From the NCBI RefSeq assembly GCF_000764305.2, contig NW_025947742.1:62001-126000 (forward strand): DNA of 64,000 bases. The letters run 5' to 3'. The position numbers and the translations under genes were made by a program. Shown piece after piece: positions 24,621 to 36,486 of the stretch. Within the stretch, counting starts at the first letter, position 1; each line of letters begins with the position of its first letter. The stretch comes from Hyalella azteca. Its lineage: Eukaryota > Arthropoda > Malacostraca > Amphipoda > Hyalellidae. The notes under the pieces were generated by a model. The model saw nothing but the letters and a program-made list of their open reading frames with translations, was not told where the DNA came from and did not search any database.

Positions 24621-25559
24621 GCTGCGCCTGCTTCATCTTAACGCTCAAGCAGCGCCTGCTTCAGCACCACGTTTAAGCAGCGCCTGCTTCACCTCCACGC
24701 TCAAGTAGCGCCTGCTTCATCTATACGCTCAAGCAGCGCCTGCTTCACCTCCGCGCTCAAGTAGCGCCTGCTTCATCTCCACGCTCAAGCAGAGCCTGCT
24801 TCATCTCCACGCTCAAGCAGCGCCTGCTTCATCTCCACGCTCAAGCAGCGCCTGCTTCATTTTCACGCTCAAGCAGCGCCTGCGTCATCTCCACGCTCAA
24901 GTAGCGCCTGCTTCAGCACCACGCTCAAGCAGCGCCTGCTTCATCTCCACGCTCAAGCAGTGCCAGCTTCAGCACCACACTCAAGCAGTGCCTGCTTCAT
25001 CTCCACGCTCAAGCAGCGCCTGCTTCATCTCCATGCTCAAGTAGCGCCTGCTTCAGCACCACGCTCAAGCAGCGCCTGCTTCATCTCCATGCTCAAGTAG
25101 CGCCTGCTTCAGCAATACGCTCAAGCAGCGCCTGCTTCATCTCCATGCTCAAGCAGCGCTTGCTTCAGCACCACGCTCAAGCAGCGCCTGCTTCAGCACC
25201 ACGCTCAAGCAGCGCCTGCTTCAGCATCACGCTCAAGCAGCGCCTGCTTCATCCCCACGCTCAAGCAGCGCCTGCTTCATCCCCATGCTCAAGTAGCGCC
25301 TGCTTCAGCCCCACGCATAAGCAGCGCCTGCTTCATCCCCATGCTCAAGTAGCGCCTGCTTCAGCACCACACGCTCAAGCAGCGCCTGCTTTGGCTCCAG
25401 TCTCAAGCAGCGCCTGCTTCATCTCCTCGCTCAAACAGCGCCTGCTCATCTCAACGCTCAAGCAGCGCCTGCTTCATCTCCACGCTCAAGCAGCGCCTGC
25501 TTCATCTCCTCGCTCAAGCAGCGCGTGCTCCATCTCCAGGCTCAAGCAGCGCCTGCTTA
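24621..25559. repeat. 28-bp minisatellite, about 33 units, each with a perfect small hairpin
   Basis: The unit is GCTCAAGCAGCGCCTGCTTC followed by a variable 8-base linker, mostly ATCTCCAC, AGCACCAC or ATCCCCAT. I count 33 units by eye, nearly all exactly 28 bp; exceptions include one of 30 bp and one of 27 bp. Each standard unit contains AAGCAG-CGC-CTGCTT, a 6-bp stem with a 3-base loop. A recurring variant has AAGTAG. The array is GC-richer than its surroundings, lies in an intron of the scaffold gene and is followed by a short degenerate AGCTACAGCAC repeat (25560-25610). The ORF across it (25145-25582) only reflects the repeat: 28 is not a multiple of 3, so the peptide repeats every 28 residues. 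Confidence 0.95.
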
Positions 25560-27952
25560 CACCAGCTACAGCACTACAATAGCTACAGCACTGCTGCAGC
25601 TACAGCACATCACTGAGATGCTGCAAGCAATGAGTAGCCAACGCTGCACGAGGCTTTGGCTACTCGGTGGCTACCAGCACCAAAATGCCTGTGACGAAGC
25701 TCCGTCACAACAACATTGTGATAATGCGGACGAGTCTCTGGCAGGATTAAGACGTGAAATAGAACCGGCAAAGAATCGTCCGCAAAACCGTGAAGAACAT
25801 GTACGTATAAATGAGAACGAAGAGGCACGGAAAGGCAGAGGAGTGTAAAGGGTGTACTATAAACAATCAAGCTGCTGTACCACCACCATTATCATGAGTT
25901 TAACACAGATATTTATAATTGCAATATAGAAAAACACATAACTCCACAACCGCTACAGAAAATCATCACTCTCTAAAAAAATTATGCTCCTACGTACTAT
26001 TTTCAAAGTTCAAAGCAAGGCTAAGCTGTAAATTTTATTTTTGGAGCCGATGGTGCATGCGGCGTCTTTTCGCTGACTCGCTGACTTTCAAACGCAAATT
26101 TCACAGAAATATCTCGAAAGAAATGAAATAGCAGCTGAGCAGAGTTTCTAGAAATGAGAGGAAGATCGACATGGAGCAGGTGGTAGTGGTCCCGGTGGAG
26201 CGAGCAGGTGGAGATGTGTTCAGCAAATTGAAAAAAAAATATATCAAGTGAAGACAAGGAAGAGTGAAGACAGACGCTACAAGGAAGATTTCAAGATAGA
26301 GAAATGCATTTAGAATTAGGAGGGTGGAAAAAATCATTGCACCAGGCGCATGTACAAATTTCATTTGTGGTCGCTTGACAGCAGTGGAAACTAAGTTGGC
26401 AACAGTCCAGTAAAGATGCAAGCGGAGTGCGACAGATTGAACAATTTTTCATCAGAATTCAAGCCCCAATCAAACCATTTTTTACAAGTTTCCGTTGGTT
26501 ATAGTTCAGAATTTGAGATGGCAGAGGTTTGTGCAATACAACAATTGGAAGCAGCTCAGCAACCATAACGTCTAGGACCAGCCGGATGAGCGAGCAGAAC
26601 TACTAGCAATGGCTGAAGGGCCTGGATCACCAACAGAGAAGGATGGGGTAGGTCATCCTGTACACTTGAGTGATAACCGGACAGGACCCCTGCCATTGAA
26701 ATAATTCCAAGATTGCGGCATAGCACAACGCGACAAGGGGCATTGCACAGTGAGACCCTGTAGCCCACTAATCAACAGAGCAGCGGCCAAAGTAGAATCT
26801 CTGTTTGACGGATCCTTTTCCTTGGCGGGATCGAGGTTGTTAACGTTTTGAAGATGGAACAGAGAGATTTTACCCCAAGGGCCTTCAAAAGACGACTCAA
26901 TTGATGCGCTCCAGAGCAAAATACCAAATAGTCCGTCTCTGTCCCACTGTCATCGTCAAGAAGCAAGCAACAGAATCGTGCATAAGTTGGCCCGAATTAG
27001 GGCAGATGAGCGTCAGTTACGTTCCACTGAGACGAGGACAAACCTGCCAGCCGGGCTGAGACCGGCATGATATTAAGTCGGCTCACAAGCGTAGCCTGGA
27101 GTTGCAATGTAGCTGTAGCAACTACAACAAGAGAAGAAATGTGAAAAAGCCGCATTTTATTCAAATCAAAGCTAGCCCAGCGATCATCGGCCACTCGCGC
27201 AGCGTCAATAATAAAAGATGAGAGTAATAGAGCAATGCCCACTTGAACAGCCCTGCTCTTCGTGCTGAAGAAGGCAGAACGAGGAATGCAGAGAGATCAT
27301 TGTTACAATCAATTGGTGGCTTGCAACAATCCTCACTTAGATGAACTTCAATATTCGTTTCCAATTTATGATATTCAATGAATAGTTTAAGTGATATTCA
27401 TAGTTTTAGGATTCATCACGTCTGATGAGTGTGTATGACCAAGTTCTTCCAACGAGCTCAATTTTTCTGCCGATGGCATCATCTCATTGAGAACTTTGCC
27501 ATCACCGGGTACCACGGAAATTATGAAATTGATTAGTAGTTTTCCAAACATTAATTCACAAAAATTTATATGGTGCCAGATACAGAAAAATAAAGAAAAC
27601 AGGAAAAATAATCATCTATGAATAATTTCAGGGCATGAAAAAGCACCTGGGCCCAGACAAGCTAGGCTGGCGTCTCACAGCCTATTGGAGCCACAATAAT
27701 TAGCATGGAGCAGCCATTAGCCAAGAGCCTCGCGGCTGGAACCATTACCAAGAATTCGCGGACCCTTGTGACCAATGAGGCAATATTCTGTTGCTATAAA
27801 TGGCAAATTACAAACAAACTATTGTAAGTCTAATAATTATTGATTATTACAATTCGACTATTAACTACGCATAATAGTATCGCCGCCACTATACACAATA
27901 GTTTCGTATTAACCACTTGACAAATGACTGTGAAAAAAGGACGATAATATGC

Positions 27953-27976
27953 TAGGTCAATGCACGCATTGACCTA
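27953..27976. other. Perfect 10-bp hairpin
   Basis: TAGGTCAATG-CACG-CATTGACCTA has ten perfect pairs and a four-base loop. No T-run or other terminator feature follows, and its role is unknown. Confidence 0.6.
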
Positions 27977-29970
27977 ACCATCAAGAAACTACACAGCTCA
28001 GGAGAAGTTTAATAAGAAAGCTGAACGTATCTTACGTCCATGCAAGCTAGAAGGGCGATGATTATAACGCGCACCTAACCCAAACTCGTAGTTGTCGTTT
28101 TTTAATACGAAACCTATTTCTTCCTTGAACCTATTATAGGAATCGAAGGAGCAGTTTCGTATGCGCATCTTGAGGTCGAGAAGACAAACTAATTCATCAA
28201 ACTAATTGATCGCTCCACAGTCTTTCATTCTATCAGATGGAGTCACGCTGTTCTATTCTCCAAATAATTATGATCAAAATCGACGGCCTGGCGAGTTTGG
28301 TTAGCCACTGGCGGGTGAAGTCTCAACATGGCGTCTTGTTCTTTAGTGTCTCCACAGAAGCCTGTCATATTAGCAGCAGGTCGGACCAAAGGTTCCGCAA
28401 GACAGGATCATGATGCATGGTTGCTTCAGCAGCACGGCTGCCAGTTGCTGCCTATACGGTCAGGTAGTCGGCGGTATCGCAGTCAGTCTTTTATAGCGCT
28501 TCCTTTTTTCCGAGCACATGCTCATCAAGGGATAGTGTATCAGTTAATGACGATCTCTATGAACGAGATACTAATTAAAATTAACGAGATATTAATTAAA
28601 TACATTATTGAACATCCATTCTTATATTTAACATTACAAATGATTGCAAGAAAGGCAAACACACCGGAACGACGAGGTATGTCAGGTTGAAGGAGATTGT
28701 CATCCTCGTGAAGCAGTGACGCAACGAACGTCTTCTTCCTGGAGACAAGAGAACCAGTGACGCAAGAAACCTAAATGTGGACGCGCGTCGTGTGGTGCTT
28801 AATTTAAATTGAGGAGAAACGTCCGCCATCAGATTCCAGCTCGAAACACGGTTACCCATGTTGTTCTTACTCCGAAGAACATGGCAAAAAAATGATGCAC
28901 AGAATAGGTCTGGAAGCATTTAATGTGTCGTGCAATTCAAAAATAAAGGGTACCATTTTACATCTTAGAGAATGATTTTCAGACGCGTGGATGCCTTGAG
29001 AAAATCAAAATGATAATATGAGCTAAATATTTTACTCACTGAGCAGATCTACTGAACCGTTAATCGAAATGAGTATCTAATTAAGCGCGAAAGATTCCGT
29101 TGAATCGCGGAGGTCTCCACCCGATGGTCACGCACGATATTCAGGAGTTGCGAAAGCTGCTCGTGAACGTCGCATCGTAAAGATAAAGCAAATCTCATGG
29201 ACTTTATCAGAGGACATCAGCGCAAGGCGGAAGTAAGGAATGTCTCGTCCAGCCTATAGCAAATATATCATAAGCCATCATCAAGAATGTCTTAATTTTT
29301 TAATATAACTAGCCCGTCTTATAATCAAGTCAGAAACGTTTCAAAGTAGAGAATTAACTATTTTTTTATAGAAAGCACAACTAAAATCTTTTTATAAAAT
29401 TTATTCAACAATATTTATTCAGAAATTCATTAAATGTTAAAGACGCGAAAGTATCGTCTCACGATACAAACCAAATAAAGAAGCTAGAATATTACCAACC
29501 ACATTAGTAGAATTTCCGCCTATCCTAAAATGGTTCTATTAGGTTTAGAAATTTCGAAGTAATTTTTTACTGGCACGAATGTAAGCCGCATGCAAGAAAA
29601 TCAGCAATGAGAGCAACGTAGGGCATCGATAAGATTGAAAGCTGATCCAATACTCTGGGAAGGCTGACTGCTCATTGCGCAGAGAGTCGAGCACATCGTG
29701 CAGAAGTTTTGGTAGTTCGTGACCAGAAGACATGCCATTTGGTGACCATGGATTGCGTCAGGAGCTCTAGACCGCTCTGTGACTCAAGAAGACGCAAGTG
29801 TCGCATGCAACTAGCTTTGGGTGAAGCTTATTAAAACTAAGAAACTGCTCAAAATACGTTTACAGTTAGAGAAATGCAAGGTTAGTAATTAATCTGTACA
29901 TATCAGATAGTTCGTGTTATAAACAATGATTATACATGTTTCAAAACCATACAAATGCGAGCGTACATTT

Positions 29971-30020
29971 ATGAGCGTTGTCATTATTTTGTCTCATTTA
30001 TAATGAGCGTTGTCATTATA
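29971..30020. repeat. Two-copy short direct repeat
   Basis: ATGAGCGTTGTCATTAT occurs at 29971 and again at 30003, an exact match of 17 bases. It is a local duplication in non-coding sequence. Confidence 0.75.
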
Positions 30021-31504
30021 AATTTCAGGAATCATCAAGTTAATATTAAACAAACGAAGAATCTCCTAATACCAGCGTTGGTGAATGCAAGACAACATAA
30101 AAAAAGTGGTTCTAAATGTGTACGATATTCATGTACAAGCACCTTGGTTAAATTGCAAGTCAGGAAAGAAGACAGCAATGCGGCAGGAAAGTGGGCAGGA
30201 AGATAGCCTTGTCTAGCCGGGTTCTCATCGTTCGAATAAGGATCCTAGCTCAAGTTGAGGGACGTACATAGAATTAATTCTCAACAAGGATCAGCGCGAG
30301 AGCCTCCCAGCAACAAAAATAAGGTATCGAAAGTGTGGCTTCAAGAACCGAAGAAAGAAGAGCACTGAAATTGATGTTTTACTCCTTATCAACAGCAACA
30401 AATACATAACCTGTATATTTAAATCAATTGATACCTTCCTTATATTGAGACAAATTTCACTGAATTCTTCGCTCACCACGTCCAATCGGGAAATCATTAT
30501 GAGGCTTCAAATCTTGAGCAGCAACAAAAACACAAAAGATCAAGATCCGCATTAGGAATACTAATGTAAAACAGTAGAGCTAACTCATGATGATACCATC
30601 ATTTGCCATCCTACAAGGCCAAATTACTGAATCAAGGAACCTCGCGAGGAAGCATTTAAAGCAATAAAGCAGCCTTGGCTTTCACTGGAATCTAAAGAGT
30701 CAACGAATGGAATTCCGAACACTAAATTGCAGTTAGAGGGCAGAAGATAATCACACGATTTGTCATTAAGCTTGATTTGACTTTAACTCAACAACTTTGC
30801 GCTGGCTGGAGAATGCATGTTTTGATTTCATTATCAAAATGTGGCGGTGAAAATTATGCAACGTAACAGAGGCTTTTATATCGTGGCACCCGGAACACTG
30901 AAACATAAATCTTCGGATAAAGTGACCAAGCAAATTTTTTAACAGCAAATAACAATACGTCACGAAACTTTAGAAAAGAACATTTCTTTGGGAACTAAAA
31001 ATTCAGAAGCATTGTGCCGTGCATTTCGGCACGGCACAAGTCGAGCAGAACGATGAGAGATGTCAAAAGAACAAAAATCGTGGGATCAAATCTCGAAACA
31101 ATAATATGACACGAATAATTTTTGGCACTTTAGCTAAAATTTCAGCGTCGACAAAACGCGACATTTTTTTCGTTTGGTATTCTTTTACGCTCTTGCAGTC
31201 ATTAAAACGGTCTCGACATTTACGAACAAGAAGAGATGGTCTCACAGATTTCATCTTTTCCAGCTAGTCGTAATGTGGCGAACCGCGTCAAGTATGTGCA
31301 AGAATGAGGCTTCTTCCGGCGCCGGTTGGCCACGAGTTGGCTTGTAACTCATCCGTTTGCAGCATAAGATGGGTGACAACAACTAGGCATCGATTCAGCA
31401 TGATCACGACGTGGGACGCAGGCTTGTCAACCAACACACTAAACCCGCCCAGCACGGTCAATTTGCAACACGACTCAGAGCTCAGAAAAGATGCGACGGT
31501 ATGT

Positions 31505-31548
31505 ACTGTACAGTTACAGACGGCATGTATACTGTACACATGTACAGT
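31505..31548. other. Cluster of GTAC-centred palindromes
   Basis: ACTGTACAGT (31505-31514) is a perfect 10-bp palindrome. ACTGTACA-CA-TGTACAGT (31531-31548) is an 8-bp inverted repeat around two bases. The two share the ACTGTACA half-site. This could be a dimeric binding site or simple palindromic decay, and the sequence does not decide. Confidence 0.5.
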
Positions 31549-33270
31549 CTTCCAACGTGGTACGAAGTTCCTTCGGTTTGTAATAACGAAATATATTTTT
31601 TGCAGGAATTAAAAAATCGCCATCTACTAGGCAATTTCCCAACTTAATTAAGGAGCAATATTATTATGAGCAATTTAATTTTTATTTCTTCCAGAGTTTC
31701 AAAAAATGGTAAAAAGAGTTTTCTGAAGCAATGAATTCTTGTAGACCTCATCTTCAGGAAAGGCAATTTTAATAAGGGGTTATAAAAATGAAACTAAAAG
31801 TTATAGAACTCCATTCATGTAACAGTGAGTTCAATGTTCATTCTTAAGGAATAATATCCAGCAAGACTGAACCAGATTTACCATTTCGGAGTTTGATTTT
31901 ACACAACTCATTCAAAAAAGTAGATTGGTAAATTGTAATTCGTCGGTAGACAGATAAGGTCAGCATGGGAAATCAGGAAAGACAGCAAAGAAATTCGTAT
32001 GATCCGATCATAAATGAAAGTTCAAGAGCCGATGGCAAAAAAAAACAGCAACTATGCTCTTGGGCTGAGGAGAATAGCAGTAAAGCACCGGCAGCTACCA
32101 CAGAACTAATCTGTAACGACCAACGAGTTTTTTCGTAAAACGGCCGCCTGGGAGCCAGTTTTTCAGAGGCCCCGAGAGGTTGCGTGCAAAATCCCTATGC
32201 AATATGATAATGATTACGGGAGGAACGCGATTCGCTAAGGCCGAGCGTTTGCCTAGGGATTAAAAAAGTTCCATGTGACTGTCGAATGTCATTTCACTAA
32301 ACTGTTCCCGAGTTGAGAAATGGAAACTTTACAAATTGTAGTCGGAATAACTAAGACACTTATTTAGAGTGCTGAACCATCAAACAAAAAATAAAAATTT
32401 CATAAAAGTCATTCTTTAACTTGATGACATCACCTCGCACAAGACATTGTTGAAATTTTCAATTAAATCGTCAAAAAGCGATTCCGAAAAAGAGTAAATT
32501 CAGGTTTTATATAACATTTTCGACAATGATTTTACGCTATATTAAGCTGTTCGCTTGAGCAGAGACGCAGGATGTACCTGGTACATCGACAAGCTGGAGT
32601 GCAAGAGGCCAGGAAGCAGCAAATTCCGCCCTGAGGGCTTTGTCTGCCTCGTGAGATACGTGGTTCGCAAGGTCAATTCTGCCAAAAATGCCCTCAAGCG
32701 ATATTCGAGTTAGCGTAGTTCGGCGCCGAAGCAACCTCGGTGGGTTTTATATCCAGTGACGCCAGCCAGGCATCAGGCATTTCCATCACCGAGAACCTTT
32801 CTAAGAAAGCCACGACCTTTGCAGGACCTTCGGCCCTCTAAAGGGAGGAGTCGAGACTTATTTAAGAGCGGATGGGGTGAATCCTTGGCGTTCGAAGACA
32901 TCCGGAGGATGCCCGTACGTCCAGGAAATAACTGACCATGAACTGACCGGCTTTGCGACAATACAAGTATGCAACTAATCTTGAAGTGTTTCAGCACAAT
33001 AGTTTTCCAACGTCAGGAGAATCTGCTACGGAAAAACGAAATAGATATTTACATGTATTATTCAAGTCCATTATCTTCTCGCCAACAGCAAGAAGTTTTG
33101 TTGCTAGTTTGTAACTGGCAATCACAATCTTCAAACAATCTAACAACTCTTAAATGATAGAAAAGTGACCGTTCATACTCATGAAATGGCCGCACTCGTT
33201 TGCAAAGGATAATTGCACGATGACAAAGTGAGTACGAAACGATTTATACAGAAAGGTGTGTGTAGTAGTA

Positions 33271-33725
33271 CATTGGAACCCCGACTAACGACCGTCATGC
33301 CTAACGAACTGTCAGTTCGGTAGAAATGTGCTCCGCAATATACGACCGCGCTTCACAGTATGACCCCGGGAACTACAAAAAAAGTAATGGATCGGCATAA
33401 AAAGTGTCTATATCTATTGACTATATATTCGACATCATCAATAAACATGTGGCTGGACGGGGATGGTCGACTTCGCCAAGTAGTACGTACGACCGAAACA
33501 GAAGTTCTGTCGCTTCTATCTTGGGATGAAAATATGCCTGATTAGGCACCTCAATACAAAAATTATTATTTTTTGTACCCTAACGTAGGTACAGCATATG
33601 CGCGAGAGAGGTGAATTTTGGGGATGTTCGACACGGATGTGCGTCTTTTCCATTAATTTTAATTGGAAATTAAGTAAGCTTTAAGAACGAAACCAAGTTC
33701 CAGCACGTAAGGCGGGTCTCTACTG
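33271..33725. mobile_element. TA-flanked terminal-inverted-repeat relic (Tc1/mariner or pogo-like, MITE-sized)
   Basis: The left end reads CATTGGAACCCCGACTAACG and the right end, reverse-complemented, CAGTAGAGACCCGCCTTACG. Fourteen of 20 positions match, and TA lies directly outside both ends (33269-33270 and 33726-33727), as expected for TA-target DNA transposons. The left end resembles the GGAACC..CGA.TAACGA style of pogo/Tigger-type ends. The 455-bp interior has only a 61-codon ORF with no transposase motif, so it would be a non-autonomous or decayed copy. Confidence 0.4.
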
Positions 33726-36453
33726 TAATTCATTCGGAAAAATTAATCAGATGTCGAAGCTGAGGTAAACTGCATCACCAGTTATGCCAGTCATCGCATA
33801 CATGAAACTCAATCAAGTTGAAATTGAAGTAAACTTGAAGTTCAAGGAAACCTCAAAAACGATTTCAACAAGTGTGATAATAAGGTTGCAGAGAAATACA
33901 CAGATACTGGGCTCGGCCTTCAAGGAAAAATAGTTAAAGCTTCGAAGTACTTTTCTAGGAATCAAGCAATACATTTTTGATCGAAAATGGAATTCGAACT
34001 CAGATTGTGAATTTAGCCTGCGACCAGCGTCAGCTAATTATTCAGACATTTCGATGGCTAGGAAACATCCATCTTATTCCCGGAAAGTTCAGCTGTAATA
34101 ATTTCATACGTCGAGTGCAAAAATAGAGCTTTGTTCTCGAGAAAATATGCAGTGAGTGACAACAAAGGTTATGCCCTCCACTTTACAGCATCAAAAGGCT
34201 TCATGGAAATGTAATCACGCCAAGACGCCGAGGCAAAATGAGTTCTCTAGGCGCAGTTTGAAGAGGAGCGGCCGCAGTGCTGGATCACCAGTCGACCTTG
34301 ATTCAGTTTTGCATGATCATGAACCTGACATTCGAACACGTATCGCCTATACATAAAATCATGTCTGGTCTATATAAGGCGAACTATTATCATCGCCAAA
34401 AAATAGCTGAACTCTCATGCAGAACCTTTTTCCTGGCAACGTAACTTACTAAATGAAATAATCGAGTGCATAAATTATTTTTATTCGCAATCCACATCAT
34501 AATTATTACCCACGTTGCGCTATTTACGGATCATAGATCGATTTGAGTGAAAAAGATCCCACGTAAAAATTGAGCCTAAAAGTATTCGACTTAAATTGCA
34601 AGTGAAATCATAACCGTAACTCAAGAAGAGATGCACAAGAGTTCAGTTAATACTAATAAGTTAAAGATGCTTTGTCAACTCAATCTACAATGAAACTAAA
34701 TTATTACAGAGTGATATTCCTAACCTCCTTCCATAATAAGATATTCCTAACCACAATGCCTACCTATCGTAGCTGTATATAATAAAAGGCAAAGTCAAAT
34801 GACTCAAATCAGACGTAGCCCAAGATCCCCATCCCGTGCTATAGGCAGTGCAAAAACTTCAAACTGATCGCAGCAACTCTTAAAATTTTCGAGTAATTCG
34901 CAGATCAAACTACGCATTATTATACCCTCTTCGATTATTATCTACAGTAGCAAGCATTGCAATTAAGCTCAATAAGGTTATTCGTTTCCGAATAACTTAT
35001 AAGCCCAAAATATAACGCTATAGAAACAGGTCGAGGCACCGCAGCTCAATACTGCACATGGCGCCCGTTCACTAGCCGCTCGAAACAGTTCTATTATACA
35101 GCGATGAGACGCGTTGGCAACGCTTAAAAAAAACACCAAGCAAATAACTAGAAGAAGAAAAAGGACGTTAAGCTCGCTGAACCGGTCTCAGGACGACTGC
35201 CCACGAGAGTCTAAGACGGTAGAGACAGACATGAATATCGCGGCACGGCAGCTTGCGTGGCTTGCTCTAAAGATCATCCTGTATACTATACGGTAAAAAC
35301 TTCTAATAAATATGGAGTATTAGCAAAGAGCTATTTCCTACAACATATGGAATGGTCTCCTGAAAATGTGTAACGACATATTTCCGCTGGGTAGTTTGAT
35401 CAAAGAGGAAGTTAATTGGAAGTGTGCCTACAAATATTTTCATCTTACTTGAGACCTTGCCTTACAGTCAAGAATAAAAATTAGACTGCAAATAATAATG
35501 TAGTCCGTTCAGATTGAGCAACAGATAAAGAGAAACAAATCAAGAATTGAGTTACCAGCAGATCGCTATCAAGTTCTGCACGAGTAATAAAACTCAGTAA
35601 CTTTTTAAATCTATTTGCTCCAATGTGAAGAACGGCGAGTGTTTGAGTTAAAATTACTTTTGTATTAATTAATTACACAAATAACTTCGACTTTCCGAGT
35701 AGTGCTTCAGATACCTAGCCAATCAGAAAGATTATCTTATTAAAATACAATCTTCTCCGGCATAAAAAAATGTTCCAATTTTTACAACGGAATGTCTCGA
35801 AATTAATAGAAACCCGTCCTATAGATAATCCATCCACTTAAAAGCCGATCAACGTATAGATAGTTTCAAGAATGCATCCGACTGAAAGCACACCAACATT
35901 AACTGATAAAGAATTTTCATGCGAGGATGTATACGAGAATTTCTATAGCCATTTGTGAAGCTTCGTGTATCTCTGAAGACTGGTGCTGTGAGTGCACAAG
36001 ATCGAGGTAGTCTGGTATTAATGAACGATGCCTGTCGTGTCGAGATATTAGCGGGATCTGAATTTTATCAGGGGAATCGCGAGGCATCACGGAAATGGTT
36101 TGTAATTAAAACTTTACATTTCGTTTCAGTTTCAGAGACCTAATTATGGTATAATGATACAAATTCAAGTGTACTTAAAACTTCGAAATGGGAGCTGAAA
36201 GGGAATTTTGTGTTATTGGATGGTTTGAACGAGACATTCTATTATTATCATGACATTAGTTTGAATGTTAGCCACGAGACTCGGGATAAAGGGATCTTCA
36301 AATCAGAGGGATTATTTTCTGAGCAACATGGGGTTAGGCTAATAGAATAGGTATAATATTAGTGAATAACAAGGTAAACGATTGTAGAATAAACCTTGAA
36401 ATAATTGTAGAATTCTCAAGACACTGAACTACAGTGGATAGTATTGTCTTTTC

Positions 36454-36486
36454 TAACGGCAATAATTTAAAAACTTATTGCCGTTA
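36454..36486. other. Perfect 12-bp stem, 9-base loop hairpin
   Basis: TAACGGCAATAA and TTATTGCCGTTA pair perfectly around TTTAAAAAC. Just downstream AACATGTACGTAAAAAAAAACATGTAC adds a second, repeated ACATGTAC motif. The site is intronic and its role is unknown. Confidence 0.7.

Noticed and set aside
25145..25582. 145-codon plus-strand ORF with a repetitive LKQRLL..HAQAAPAS..SSSAC peptide
   Set aside because: It is the 28-bp minisatellite read through all three frames in turn, and AAGTAG unit variants put stops into most of the array. No start context or splice support.
32537..32760. Minus-strand ORF ending at CAG|GTACAT with a TATAAAA box about 32745
   Set aside because: Isolated TATA-like and donor-like strings are expected by chance in A+T-rich DNA. 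No acceptor or homologous peptide supports an exon.
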